From the NCBI RefSeq assembly GCF_029201565.1, contig NZ_CP104002.1, forward strand, positions 3,853,501 to 3,917,500: DNA of 64,000 bases. Reading direction: 5' to 3'. A model generated the notes under the pieces. That model was not told the origin of the DNA. It searched no databases and was given only the letters and a program-made list of their open reading frames with translations. The position numbers were made by a program, and so were the translations under genes. This document shows positions 19,656 to 28,228 of this stretch, in pieces. How positions within the stretch are numbered: the stretch's first letter is position 1; each line of letters begins with the position of its first letter. This DNA is from Devosia sp. SD17-2. GTDB taxonomy: Bacteria; Pseudomonadota; Alphaproteobacteria; Rhizobiales; Devosiaceae.

Positions 19656-20336
19656 ATGAGTTTTGAAGCCCTGATCCCTCCGATTGCCCTGACCCTCGCC
19701 CTGGCCGCGACGGTGACGGCAATCCTCTTTGTCATCGGCACGCCGATTGCCCTGTGGCTGGCGCGGAGCAGAAACGCGGGCACGACAATCATTGGCGCGC
19801 TGGTGACGCTGCCGCTGGTGCTGCCGCCCACGGTCTTGGGATTTTATCTGTTGCTGGCGCTAGGGCCATTCGGCCCCGGTGGCGCATTGGCCGGGCTCTG
19901 GGGCGCGCGAACCCTCGCCTTTTCATTTCCCGGCCTCGTCATCGGCTCGGTGATCGCCTCCCTGCCCTTCATGGTTCAGCCGCTGCGCAACGCTTTTGCC
20001 GCCATCGAAACAGAAGTGATCGAAGCGGCGGAGACGCTGGGGGCGCGGCGCGGTGCGCTGTTCTTCCGCGTGCTCCTACCGCTGGCGCGGCCCGGCTATC
20101 TCGTCGGCGGCATCATGGCCTTTGCCCATACGATCGGTGAATTTGGCGTGGTGCTGATGATCGGCGGCAATATTCCGGGGCAGACCAAAGTTCTCTCCAT
20201 CGCCATCTACGACTTCGTCGAGCGGCTGGAGTGGGACAAGGCCCATGTTCTGGCGGGGGGCATGGTGATCTTTGCCTTTATCGTCATCTTCTCGACGCTG
20301 ATGATCAATCGCAAGTCCATGGGGCCGCTCGGTTAG
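19656..20336 (+). CDS. modB: Molybdate ABC transporter permease
   Basis: A 226-residue inner-membrane permease with about five helices. The cytoplasmic EAA loop that docks the ATPase reads EVIEAAETLGARRG. The phrase GEFGVVLMIGGNIPGQT is characteristic of ModB. Length is normal. The ATPase ModC that should follow is missing: the next gene, 165 bases on, is an lldD-type dehydrogenase. Either modC is elsewhere, or the pair uses another ATPase. The ribosome binding site before ATG 19656 is weak (GGCTAGGCG). Confidence 0.92.
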   Translation: MSFEALIPPIALTLALAATVTAILFVIGTPIALWLARSRNAGTTIIGALVTLPLVLPPTVLGFYLLLALGPFGPGGALAGLWGARTLAFSFPGLVIGSVIASLPFMVQPLRNAFAAIETEVIEAAETLGARRGALFFRVLLPLARPGYLVGGIMAFAHTIGEFGVVLMIGGNIPGQTKVLSIAIYDFVERLEWDKAHVLAGGMVIFAFIVIFSTLMINRKSMGPLG

Positions 20337-20451
20337 AACAACCGAAGCATTGTGCGTGGGGCCGGCCATTCGAGCGTAGCTCTTAGGGCCTTCGCACCTC
20401 AAATGGCTCCACCGAAGCGATTTGCCCGTTCCGGTCGGCGCGACGTTGACT

Positions 20452-20465
20452 ACTAACATGTTAGT
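20452..20465. promoter_or_regulatory. Perfect 14-bp palindrome upstream of lldD-type gene, candidate operator
   Basis: ACTAACATGTTAGT is a perfect palindrome ending 36 bases before the ATG at 20502. Its position fits repression of that gene, but the cognate regulator is unknown. Confidence 0.5.
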
Positions 20466-20501
20466 TGTTAGGCAGGCTCACCCGCCCATCTGGAGCCATC
20501 C

Positions 20502-21686
20502 ATGCCCGCCATCGACAAGATCCTGACCGTTGAGGAAATGATGAGGGTGGCGCGTCGGCGCGTGCCAAAGATGTTCTTCGAATATGCCGATAGCGGCTCC
20601 TATACGGAGAGCACCTACCACGACAATGAGAGCGATTTCGCCAAGATCAAGCTCAACCAGAAGGTGGCGGTGAACCTTGAGGGACGCAACCTCAAGACCA
20701 CGATGCTGGGCAAGGAAATCACCATGCCCGTCGCCATCGCCCCGGCGGCAACCGGCGGCATGCAGACCGCGGACGGCGAGATCAAGGCGGCTCGGGCGGC
20801 CGAAAAATTCGGCATTCCCTTCTCGCTCTCGACCATGAGCGTCTGCTCGATCGAGGACATTGCCGAGAACACGACCGCGCCCTTCTGGTTCCAACTCTAT
20901 GTGATGCGCGACCGCCAGTTCATCTACCGGCTGATCGACCGCGCCAAGGCAGCGAATTGCTCGGCGCTGATCCTGACCATGGATCTGCAGATCCTCGGCC
21001 AGCGCCACAAGGACATCAAGAACGGGCTTTCCACCCCGCCAAAGTTCACCCCCTATTCGATCTGGCAGATGATGCAGCACCCGACCTGGTGCCTGCGCAT
21101 GCTGGGCACCAAGCGGCACACCTTCCGCAATATTGTGGGCCATGTGGAGGGCGACCACGATCTGGCCTCGCTCTCCTCCTGGACGGCCAGCCAGTTCGAC
21201 CCGACGCTCAATTGGGCCGATGTGCGCTGGATCAAGGAACGCTTTGGCGGTCCGGTGATCGTCAAGGGTGTGCTCGACGCCGATGACGCGCAGGCAGCGA
21301 TCGACAATGGCGCCGATGCCATCATCGTCTCCAATCACGGCGGCCGCCAGCTCGATGGCGCGCCCTCCACCATTCGCGTTCTGCCCGAGATCGTTGATCG
21401 GGTCGGCCACAAGACCGAGGTTTATATCGACAGCGGCGTGCGCTCCGGCCAGGACGTGGTGCGGGCGCTGGCCTATGGCGCCAAGGCCGCCTTTATCGGC
21501 CGCGCCATGCTCTACGGCCTCGGCGCTGGCGGGGAAGCGGGCGTCACCCGCGTGCTCGAGATCATCCGCAAGGAGCTCGACACCACCATGGCCCTCTGCG
21601 GCGAGCGCGACGTGCACAATATCGGGCTGCACAATATCTATTCGAACGACATCCCGCCGCGGAACGCACCCAAGCCGCGGGGGTAA
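20502..21686 (+). CDS. lldD: FMN-dependent alpha-hydroxy-acid dehydrogenase (L-lactate dehydrogenase type)
   Basis: Oxidises L-lactate or a related 2-hydroxy acid with FMN, passing electrons to the respiratory chain or oxygen. The 394-residue TIM barrel has the family blocks: FEYADSGSYTESTYHDNESDF at the N-terminus, APAATGGM, FQLYVMRDRQF, LTMDLQILGQRHKD, VKGVLDADDAQ with the catalytic Lys, SNHGGRQLDGAPS with the catalytic His, and IDSGVRSGQDVVRALAYGA for the FMN phosphate. Start ATG 20502 has GGAG upstream. Substrate could also be glycolate or another hydroxy acid; lactate is the likeliest. Confidence 0.88.
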   Translation: MPAIDKILTVEEMMRVARRRVPKMFFEYADSGSYTESTYHDNESDFAKIKLNQKVAVNLEGRNLKTTMLGKEITMPVAIAPAATGGMQTADGEIKAARAAEKFGIPFSLSTMSVCSIEDIAENTTAPFWFQLYVMRDRQFIYRLIDRAKAANCSALILTMDLQILGQRHKDIKNGLSTPPKFTPYSIWQMMQHPTWCLRMLGTKRHTFRNIVGHVEGDHDLASLSSWTASQFDPTLNWADVRWIKERFGGPVIVKGVLDADDAQAAIDNGADAIIVSNHGGRQLDGAPSTIRVLPEIVDRVGHKTEVYIDSGVRSGQDVVRALAYGAKAAFIGRAMLYGLGAGGEAGVTRVLEIIRKELDTTMALCGERDVHNIGLHNIYSNDIPPRNAPKPRG

Positions 21687-21734
21687 GGGGAGCATCACCG
21701 GGTTACCGCTCACCCTGCATTGTCGGCTTTTGCG

Positions 21735-21863
21735 CTCCCTCCCCCTTGTGGGGAGGGTAGCAGAGCTTGGCCGTCAGGCCCTAGCGGCGCTGGGGTGGGG
21801 GATCCGCCTGCCGCGCCAGAATTACACCCCCACCCTCGATCCCTCCCCACAAGGGGGAGGGAG
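21735..21863. repeat. GC-rich palindromic repeat, copy A3
   Basis: A perfect 23-base inverted repeat: arms at 21735-21757 and 21841-21863 (CTCCCTCCCCCTTGTGGGG-type), with inner arms GGGGTGGGGG and CACCCCCACC. The right arm is repeated at 19556-19588. Confidence 0.85.
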
Positions 21864-22033
21864 GCGATGGAGCTGATAAGTCTGATGGCCGCCCATCCAC
21901 CAAGCTGCCCTCGGGCCTGACCCGAGGGTCACTATCCGCGCGCACGAAGTTCGTCAGGGCTCTCTGAGTGGCCCTCTGGTCAAGCCCGAGGGAAGCGGCG
22001 CTGGTGGAAGATCCAAGCAAGTGCCATCGACAA

Positions 22034-22069
22034 TACAAAACGCCCCCGCATCGCTGCGTGGGCTCTTTT
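22034..22069 (-). terminator. Terminator after UDP-xylose synthase gene (leftward)
   Basis: Arms at 22042-22050 and 22055-22063 pair with one mismatch; on the minus strand the stem is followed by GTTTTG. It ends the GT90-UXS unit. Confidence 0.65.
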
Positions 22070-22091
22070 GAATGTCAGGTGCTGTGGGTGA

Positions 22092-23081
22092 TCACTGCGC
22101 CGGCTCCGGATGCGATGCGCGCGCCTCTAGCCTCTCTGCGAAATGGGCGATGGTGTGCGCGAGACCTGCCCTGAGGCTGGTCTGCGGTCTCCAGCCCAGA
22201 ACTTTTGCCGCCCTGGCTGTATCCGGACGGCGCTGTCGCGGATCATCGACCGGCAGGGGGTGATAGGACAGCGGGGATCGCGACCCCGTCGCTTCGAGGA
22301 TGGACAGGGCGATTTCGGCCACGCTCAACTCATCGGTGGAGCCGATATTGATCGGCAGCACGTCGACGTCTGGCAAAAAGAACAGCCTCAAGAGCCCCTC
22401 CACCGTATCGGCGACATAGCAGAGGGACCGCGTCTGCGTGCCGTCTCCATAGATGCTGAGGGGAAGATCGCGCAGGGCCTGGGTGACGAAATTGGAGATG
22501 ATGCGCCCGTCGTCGGCGGCCATGCCCGGGCCGTAGGTATTGAAAATACGGGCAATCCGCACATCGACGCCATGTTGGCGGGCATAATCGGTGCACAATG
22601 TTTCGGCCGCCCGCTTGCCTTCGTCATAGCAGGAGCGCGGGCCGATCGGATTGACGTGGCCGAGATAGGTTTCGGGCTGCGGGTGAACTTCGGGGTCGCC
22701 ATAGACCTCGCTGGTGGACGCCTGGAGAAACCGAACGCCCAGCTTTCGCGCCATGGCGAGCAGCCTGTCCGTGCCAATGACATTGATGCGCATGGTCTCG
22801 ACCGCGTCACGCTGATAGGCGACCGGTGATGCCGGGCAGGCCAGATTGATGATGCCATCGGCGACAAAATCGAGTGGCGCAACGATATCGGCTTCAAGCA
22901 GCGAAAAACCCGGCCGTGCCAGAAGCGGCGCAAGGTCTTCGCGCGCGCTGGTCAGGAAATTGTCGATGCAGAGCACTGTTGCGCCACCATCGAGAAGGCG
23001 ATTGCACATGTGCCGGCCGATAAAGCCTGCCCCACCGGCCACGGCGATATGCCTGCCGGCAAAGTCGGGAATAGAGATCAT
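22092..23081 (-). CDS. UDP-glucuronate decarboxylase (UDP-xylose synthase)
   Basis: Probable NAD-dependent enzyme turning UDP-glucuronate into UDP-xylose. The 329-residue extended SDR starts with IAVAGGAGFIGRHM, the NAD loop. The phrases LACPASPVAYQ and TSEVYGDPEVHPQPETY, followed by VNPIGPRSCYDEGKRAAETL with the catalytic Tyr and Lys, are the hallmark of UXS enzymes. RIFNTYGPGM and GDGTQTRSLCYVADTVEG follow. Its start codon overlaps the stop of the upstream GT90 gene by ATGA, so the two are translationally coupled and likely work together. A terminator lies just after it. Confidence 0.9.
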   Translation of the reverse strand: MISIPDFAGRHIAVAGGAGFIGRHMCNRLLDGGATVLCIDNFLTSAREDLAPLLARPGFSLLEADIVAPLDFVADGIINLACPASPVAYQRDAVETMRINVIGTDRLLAMARKLGVRFLQASTSEVYGDPEVHPQPETYLGHVNPIGPRSCYDEGKRAAETLCTDYARQHGVDVRIARIFNTYGPGMAADDGRIISNFVTQALRDLPLSIYGDGTQTRSLCYVADTVEGLLRLFFLPDVDVLPINIGSTDELSVAEIALSILEATGSRSPLSYHPLPVDDPRQRRPDTARAAKVLGWRPQTSLRAGLAHTIAHFAERLEARASHPEPAQ

Positions 23082-24103
23082 GCAAGCTTCCAGTTCGCGG
23101 TGATGAGTTCGGCGCCGATCCGGGTTTCGGATGCCAGGGTCATGGTGCGCACCAGCGCCTGGCCGCGACGAGCGATTTCGGCGGCTTCCCGGTCATGGCT
23201 GCGCACCCAGTCGATCTTTTCGGCGAAGTCGCTCATATCGCTGGCCACGGGTACAAAGTGCTCCCACGGCACCAGCCGGTCATACCACCACTGCCGATAG
23301 CCATCGGCGCTGGCGACCTTGAGCACACAGCAGCCGAAATGCATGCGGATGATCAGGTTCGACCAGCTATTGGTCCAGCCGTCGATATCGATGGCAAATT
23401 TGTCGCCGCGCCATTCGGGTTCGGCCCGGTTGGCGCCGGTAATGCCGAACTTGGCAAGTGTGTGGAGCGGCACATGCGGATCCAGCGCATCGCTGATCAG
23501 GGCGTCGACACCGGGCACCGATCTGAGCTGCATGCACATGCGCGCCCGCGGGATGACACGCGGATTGTAGGCGTCGTCATCACTTTGCGGGTGAATGCCA
23601 TGGCCGTTGATGCCGCCACGCCAGACAAGTGTGTCCCGGCGTGAGGTCCACGGTATCGGATCGGCCTCGACTAGGCGGCGCTCGGCCGAAAACCCGTCGC
23701 GCAGAATGAAATATCGGTCGGGAATTGCTATGGCGCGCGCGCTACGCGAGGACGGTGTGAACCGGGCGCCGCTCGGATAGTCGCCATCATCACAAGCGCC
23801 GGTGAACAGTTCGACCTCGGCCGGACAATGGCTGAGCAAGTAGAGATAGGCAGTTACGCTGGCGCGGCGACAGAACACCAGCTCAAACGGGTCGGCAGGC
23901 AAGCCGAACTGAATGCGCCCATTCTTGCGGTGGATGGCGATGTCGCGCAGGAAATCTGTCGCGACCGGATGGGGCGCAAGGCGCGGTGATAGCGGCACGC
24001 CCAATCGTCCCAGCGACCGGCGGAGCTGATAGCTCAGGATGAGTGTCATCAGGCGGCGCGAGAGGAATTTTGACATGCGCTCGACCCCGGGATGATGCAG
24101 CAC
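23078..24103 (-). CDS. GT90-family (CAP10-like) glycosyltransferase
   Basis: A 341-residue protein with the features of glycosyltransferase family 90: TLVWRGGINGHG in the middle, KFAIDIDGWTNSWSNLIIRMHFGCCVLKV and PWEHFVPVASDMSDFAEKIDW towards the end. Known members include fungal capsule xylosyltransferases, animal protein O-glucosyl/xylosyltransferases and bacterial LPS enzymes. Because the next gene makes UDP-xylose and overlaps by four bases, xylosyl transfer to a surface glycan is a fair guess. The GTG at 24103 and the ATG at 24076 are both possible starts. A strong leftward terminator lies upstream at 24216-24248, so the pair has its own promoter. Confidence 0.8.
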   Translation of the reverse strand: MLHHPGVERMSKFLSRRLMTLILSYQLRRSLGRLGVPLSPRLAPHPVATDFLRDIAIHRKNGRIQFGLPADPFELVFCRRASVTAYLYLLSHCPAEVELFTGACDDGDYPSGARFTPSSRSARAIAIPDRYFILRDGFSAERRLVEADPIPWTSRRDTLVWRGGINGHGIHPQSDDDAYNPRVIPRARMCMQLRSVPGVDALISDALDPHVPLHTLAKFGITGANRAEPEWRGDKFAIDIDGWTNSWSNLIIRMHFGCCVLKVASADGYRQWWYDRLVPWEHFVPVASDMSDFAEKIDWVRSHDREAAEIARRGQALVRTMTLASETRIGAELITANWKLA

Positions 24104-24215
24104 CGTGCGCCCCAGGGGCGACCGTGCCTTGGTCCCTTACCGCCCGAGCGGCCTTTGTCCAACTGCAAATCTCTGGCTGCTCAAAGATTTCCGAAACAAC
24201 GCGTGCCAACGGGGC

Positions 24216-24248
24216 AAAAAAGCAGCGGGCACGCGTGGTGCCCGCTGC
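24216..24248 (-). terminator. Terminator of the opp operon (leftward)
   Basis: Arms GCAGCGGGCA (24222-24231) and TGCCCGCTGC (24239-24248) form a perfect ten-pair stem; on the minus strand six Ts follow. It lies just after oppF. Confidence 0.92.
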
Positions 24249-24269
24249 CGGTTCTGTTAGAGCGCAGCC

Positions 24270-25289
24270 TCAGGCGCCGAGGACGGCTTCCTTGGGGGCT
24301 TCTATTTCCTGCCAGCGAATGCAGGCGACCAGGCGCCCGCCTTCCAGCGTTTCGAGCGGGGGGCGAATTTCGGCGCAGCGCGGCTGGGCGAAGCGGCAGC
24401 GCGTGCGGAAAGTGCAGCCCGAGGGCGGATTGATGGGCGAGGGAATTTCGCCCTTCAAGGCATCGATATTGCGCAGCCTTGCCAGTTTTGGATCGGGGAT
24501 CGGCACGGCGGTGAGCAGCGCACGGGTATAGGGGTGCTTTGGATCCTCATAGATTTCGTCGCCCGTCGCGAGTTCCACGATGCGCCCAAGATAGAGCACG
24601 AGGATGCGGTCGGAGACGTGCCGCACGACGGAGAGATTGTGCGAGATGAAGATCAGCGTCAGGCCAAACTCGTCCTTGAGCTCGGACAAGAGATTGAGGA
24701 TCTGCGCCTGGATCGACACGTCCAGCGCCGAAACCGGCTCGTCGCAGACGATGAGTTTTGGCTCGGTGATCAGCGCGCGGGCAATCCCGATGCGCTGGGC
24801 CTGGCCGCCCGAAAACTCGTGCGGATAGCGGTTGATCATCTCGGGCAGAAGGCCGACGGCCTCCATGATCTTGAAGACGCGGGCGCGGCGCTCTTCCTTC
24901 TTGAGCTCGGGCTTGAGCGTGCGCAGCGGATCTTCGATGATCTCGCCCACGGTCATGCGCGGATTGAGCGAGGCCAGCGGATCCTGGAAGATGATCTGCA
25001 GATCTGCCCGGCGCTTGCGCATTTCCTCGGCCGGAACCTTGGTGAGATCCTGCCCGAGCCAGAGCACCTGCCCCTCGTCCGGCGCGATCAGCTGCAGGAT
25101 ACAGCGGCCGAGCGTGGACTTGCCACAGCCGCTTTCGCCCACGATCCCGAGCGTTTCGCCCTTCTTGACCGAGAAATTGATGTTTTCGAGCGCGGTCAGC
25201 CGGAGCTTTTTGGAGAAGAGGCCGGTGGCGATCGAGAAGGTTTTCTTGAGATCCTTGATCTCGATGAGGGTATCGGGTGCCGGGGTCAT
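24270..25289 (-). CDS. oppF: Peptide ABC transporter ATP-binding protein (OppF/DppF)
   Basis: Second ATPase of the oligopeptide/dipeptide importer, 339 residues. Walker A GESGCGKSTLG, signature SGGQAQRIGIARAL, Walker B LIVCDEPVSALD and the switch His in FISHNLS are all present. The C-terminal oligopeptide extension has the CTFRTRCRFAQPRC cysteine pattern seen in this subfamily, a [4Fe-4S]-type or metal-binding tail. The ATG at 25289 overlaps the oppD stop (TAATG), with a purine-rich binding site inside the end of oppD; an upstream start would overlap oppD further. Confidence 0.93.
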   Translation of the reverse strand: MTPAPDTLIEIKDLKKTFSIATGLFSKKLRLTALENINFSVKKGETLGIVGESGCGKSTLGRCILQLIAPDEGQVLWLGQDLTKVPAEEMRKRRADLQIIFQDPLASLNPRMTVGEIIEDPLRTLKPELKKEERRARVFKIMEAVGLLPEMINRYPHEFSGGQAQRIGIARALITEPKLIVCDEPVSALDVSIQAQILNLLSELKDEFGLTLIFISHNLSVVRHVSDRILVLYLGRIVELATGDEIYEDPKHPYTRALLTAVPIPDPKLARLRNIDALKGEIPSPINPPSGCTFRTRCRFAQPRCAEIRPPLETLEGGRLVACIRWQEIEAPKEAVLGA

Positions 25290-26272
25290 TACGCCACCTC
25301 TCCGTATTTCAGCGGGCCTTCGTAGAAGCACGCCTTTTCGCGACCGTCGGCGGTCGGAGCCAGGGGCGGACGTTCTTCAAGGCACCGGTCAAAGCAGAAA
25401 GCGCAGCGCGGATTGAACGAGCAGCCCTTGGGCAGGTTTTCAAGGCTGGGCGGCAGGCCCTGGATCGGGTCGAGCCGCTCGGCGCGCTTGGCGATATGCG
25501 GGGTCGAATGCAGAAGGCCCAGCGTATAGGGGTGGCGCGGATCGTAGAAGAGATCGTCGACCGTGCCCTTCTCCACCGCGCGGCCGCCATACATCACCAT
25601 CATGCGGTCAGCCACGCCCGCCACCACACCCAGATCATGGGTGATGATCACGAGCGACGTCCCGAAGTCGTCGGTAAGGGTCTTGAAGAGGTCCAGCATC
25701 TGGGCCTGAACCGTCACGTCGAGCGCCGTGGTCGGCTCGTCGGCGATGAGGATTTTGGGCTGGCACAGCAGCGCCATGGCGATCATGACGCGCTGGCGCA
25801 TGCCGCCACTCATTTCATGCGGGTAAGCATTGGCGCGCTTGGCCGGTTCGGGGATGCCGACGCGTTCGAGCATTTCGACGGCGGTGGTGACCGCCCTGGA
25901 CTTGTCGAAGCCGCGGTGCTTGACCAGAACTTCGGCCAGCTGGGTTTTGACCTTGAGGCTCGGATTGAGCGAGGTCATCGGGTCCTGGAAGATCATGGCA
26001 ATGTCCTTGCCACGGATCTTGTCGAGCCTGGCCTTCTCCATGCCGACGAGGTTGACGTCGCCGAGCATGGCCTTGCCGCTGGTGCGGCCGTTCTTGGCCA
26101 GAAGGCCCATGATGGAGAGGAAGGCCTGGCTCTTGCCAGACCCCGATTCCCCGACGACAGCGAGCGTTTCGCCCGCCTCGAGGGAGAAGTTGAGATTGTT
26201 GACCGCGTGCACCTCGCTCTCGTGGAGGGCGAAGGTGACGCCGAGGTCCTGAACGTCAAGAACTTTGGTCAT
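25289..26272 (-). CDS. oppD: Peptide ABC transporter ATP-binding protein (OppD/DppD)
   Basis: First ATPase of the importer, 327 residues. Walker [10 protein letters not shown], signature [14 protein letters not shown], Walker [17 protein letters not shown] and the switch His in IITHDLG are present. The tail [14 protein letters not shown] holds the subfamily's four cysteines. The ATG at 26272 overlaps the oppC stop by ATGA; a longer frame starting at 26656 only reads through the shadow of oppC. It forms a heterodimer with OppF on the OppBC permease. Confidence 0.93.
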   Translation of the reverse strand: MTKVLDVQDLGVTFALHESEVHAVNNLNFSLEAGETLAVVGESGSGKSQAFLSIMGLLAKNGRTSGKAMLGDVNLVGMEKARLDKIRGKDIAMIFQDPMTSLNPSLKVKTQLAEVLVKHRGFDKSRAVTTAVEMLERVGIPEPAKRANAYPHEMSGGMRQRVMIAMALLCQPKILIADEPTTALDVTVQAQMLDLFKTLTDDFGTSLVIITHDLGVVAGVADRMMVMYGGRAVEKGTVDDLFYDPRHPYTLGLLHSTPHIAKRAERLDPIQGLPPSLENLPKGCSFNPRCAFCFDRCLEERPPLAPTADGREKACFYEGPLKYGEVA

Positions 26273-27192
26273 CAGCGATCCTTGGGGTCGAGCGCGTCGC
26301 GCAGGCCGTCCCCGATATAGGTGAGACAGAGCAGCAGGGTGATCAGCACGCCTGCCGGCGCCAGGAGCATCCAGGGCAGGACTTCTGCCACCGGCGCACC
26401 GGCGGAGATCAGCGTGCCGAGCGAGGTCTGCGGCTCCTGCACACCAAGGCCGAGATAGGAGAGGAAGCTCTCGGCAATGATGATCTCGGGAATGGTCAAC
26501 GTTGCATAGATCACCACCGGACCCGTCAGATTGGGCACGATATGGCGCATGATGATGGTGAAGGGTTTTGCGCCGCCGGCCTTGGCGGCCTCGACGAATT
26601 CCTTCTCCTTGATCGAGAGGGTCTGCCCGCGCACGATACGCGCCATGGTCAGCCATTCGATACAGCCGATGCCGACGAAGAGCAGCACGGGATTGCGGCC
26701 GAACATCACCATCAGGATGATGACGAAGAGGATGTAGGGCAGCGCATACATGACGTCGACGATGCGCATCATGATGGCGTCGACCCGGCCGCCGAAATAG
26801 CCTGCCACGGCGCCATAGACGACGCCGATACTGACCGAAACCACGGTGGCGACGAGCGCCACGGTCAGGCTCATCTGCGTGCCCTGGAGCACACGCGCCA
26901 GCATGTCGCGCCCGTTCTGGTCGGTGCCGAAGAAGTGGCCGGCATCGAAATCAGGCGGCTTGCGGATATTGGACCAGTCGACCTGGGAATAGCCCCAAGG
27001 CACGAAATAGGGTCCGATGAAGGCGATCAGCACGATCAGCACGACAAGCCCGATCGACACCACGGCTGCCTTGTTGCGCACGAGGCGTCGCACGGCGTCC
27101 TGGGTCAGCGAGCGGCCCTTGGGCGGATCGAGCGTTTCCAGCTTCTTGGCATAGGCCGTCAGAACCTGGTCTTTTCCGGTGATCCCAGCCAT
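26272..27192 (-). CDS. oppC: Peptide ABC transporter permease (OppC/DppC)
   Basis: Inner-membrane permease of 306 residues. An N-terminal cytoplasmic stretch precedes the first helix near residue 38, then the extracytoplasmic loop FGTDQNGRDMLARVLQGTQMS typical of OppC/DppC, and four to five further helices. The EAA loop reads FVEAAKAGGAKPFTII, the docking site for the ATPases. Overlaps both neighbours by ATGA-type junctions, so translation of the set is coupled. Confidence 0.93.
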   Translation of the reverse strand: MAGITGKDQVLTAYAKKLETLDPPKGRSLTQDAVRRLVRNKAAVVSIGLVVLIVLIAFIGPYFVPWGYSQVDWSNIRKPPDFDAGHFFGTDQNGRDMLARVLQGTQMSLTVALVATVVSVSIGVVYGAVAGYFGGRVDAIMMRIVDVMYALPYILFVIILMVMFGRNPVLLFVGIGCIEWLTMARIVRGQTLSIKEKEFVEAAKAGGAKPFTIIMRHIVPNLTGPVVIYATLTIPEIIIAESFLSYLGLGVQEPQTSLGTLISAGAPVAEVLPWMLLAPAGVLITLLLCLTYIGDGLRDALDPKDR

Positions 27193-28115
27193 CAGTGATA
27201 CCTCACCTTGGGATCGAGCCAGGCATAGACGAGGTCGACGATCAGATTAAGCGCAAGAATGATGAACATGTAGAGGATGGTCGTTCCCAGAACGATGCCA
27301 TAGTCGCGGTTGAGCGCGGCCTGGACGAAATATTTGCCGATGCCGGGGAGGCCGAAAATCTGTTCGACGGCGAGCGAGCCAGTGAGCAGATAGGACAGGC
27401 CTGGCCCGAGATAGGAGACGACCGGCAACAGCGCCGGCTTGATGGCGTGGCGCGCCATGACGAGACGTTCGCCAAGGCCCTTGGAACGGGCGGTCCGCAC
27501 ATAATTGGTGCCGAGCACTTCGATCATCGAGCCGCGCATGAGCCGGCTGATGCGCGCGGCATGGGGCCAGGCGAGAACAGTAACGGGCAACACCAGATGC
27601 CAGATCGAGCCATTGACCCAGCCCCCGGCCGGCAGCCAGCGCAGATAAACGCCAAACCAGAGCTGCAGCAGTGCGGCCATGAGGAAGTTCGGCACCACCA
27701 CGCCCAGCATCACGGCCAGCACGAGCACATAGTCGGGCCATTTGTTCTGGTTCACCGCCGCAACCATGCCGGCGATGATGCCGATGGTGGTCGCGATCAC
27801 GAAGGCGCTGAGCGCCATGGTCAGGGTGAAGGGGAAGCCGATGCGGATGAGGTCGGAGACGTTGAAGCCGTCGATCACCATGGACGGGCCGAGATCACCC
27901 TGCAGAAGCCGTCCGATATAGATGAAATACTGAACGACCAGCGGCTGGTCGAGATTGTAGTGGGCGCGCAGATTGGCCAGCACGGTCGGCGGCAGGGCAC
28001 GTTCACCGTCGAACGGTCCACCCGGCGCCAGACGCAGGATGAAAAAACAGACTGTCACGGCGATCAGCGCGATCGGGATCGCCGAAAGCACGCGCCGGAA
28101 GGCGTAGGATAGCAT
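27192..28115 (-). CDS. oppB: Peptide ABC transporter permease (OppB/DppB)
   Basis: Inner-membrane permease of 307 residues with six helices. N-terminus: a first helix followed by APGGPFDGERALPP, the typical OppB/DppB start. The EAA-like loop is YVRTARSKGLGERLVMARHAIKPAL. C-terminus is GIVLGTTILYMFIILALNLIVDLVYAWLDPKVRY, standard for the family. ATG 28115 has AGGAG upstream. It lies after a hairpin that follows oppA, which may reduce expression of the membrane part relative to the binding protein. Confidence 0.93.
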   Translation of the reverse strand: MLSYAFRRVLSAIPIALIAVTVCFFILRLAPGGPFDGERALPPTVLANLRAHYNLDQPLVVQYFIYIGRLLQGDLGPSMVIDGFNVSDLIRIGFPFTLTMALSAFVIATTIGIIAGMVAAVNQNKWPDYVLVLAVMLGVVVPNFLMAALLQLWFGVYLRWLPAGGWVNGSIWHLVLPVTVLAWPHAARISRLMRGSMIEVLGTNYVRTARSKGLGERLVMARHAIKPALLPVVSYLGPGLSYLLTGSLAVEQIFGLPGIGKYFVQAALNRDYGIVLGTTILYMFIILALNLIVDLVYAWLDPKVRYH

Positions 28116-28181
28116 TTGGTGAGAACTCCTTGGCCGGGGCGCCGGGATGGAGGGAGGGGCCGGTCACGCTCGGACAAAAGA

Positions 28182-28210
28182 ACCGTGGGGGCCAATCTGG
28201 CCCCCACGGT
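28182..28210 (-). terminator. Hairpin between oppA and oppB, probable attenuator
   Basis: Arms at 28182-28194 and 28198-28210 form a perfect thirteen-pair stem with a three-base loop; on the minus strand it is followed by TCTTTTG, a weak T tail. Position after the binding-protein gene suggests partial termination, or mRNA protection, to make more OppA than permease. Confidence 0.75.
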
Positions 28211-28228
28211 CTGGTTTTTATGGTCCGC

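Larger units (their letters stand above)
21687..22091. other. Intergenic stretch with palindromic repeat and terminator
   Basis: These 405 bases between convergent genes hold repeat copy A3 (21735-21863), a second hairpin-rich segment with CCTCGGGC...CCCGAGGG pairing at about 21905-21990, and a leftward terminator at 22034-22069. I see no gene. Confidence 0.7.

Noticed and set aside
10005..21873. CRISPR-like spaced repeats
   Set aside because: Copies are few, far apart, lie at gene ends, and have palindromic arms with no equal-length spacers or cas genes nearby.
25289..26656. 455-residue start for oppD
   Set aside because: The first 128 residues read through the end of oppC in a wrong frame; the coupled ATG at 26272 is natural.
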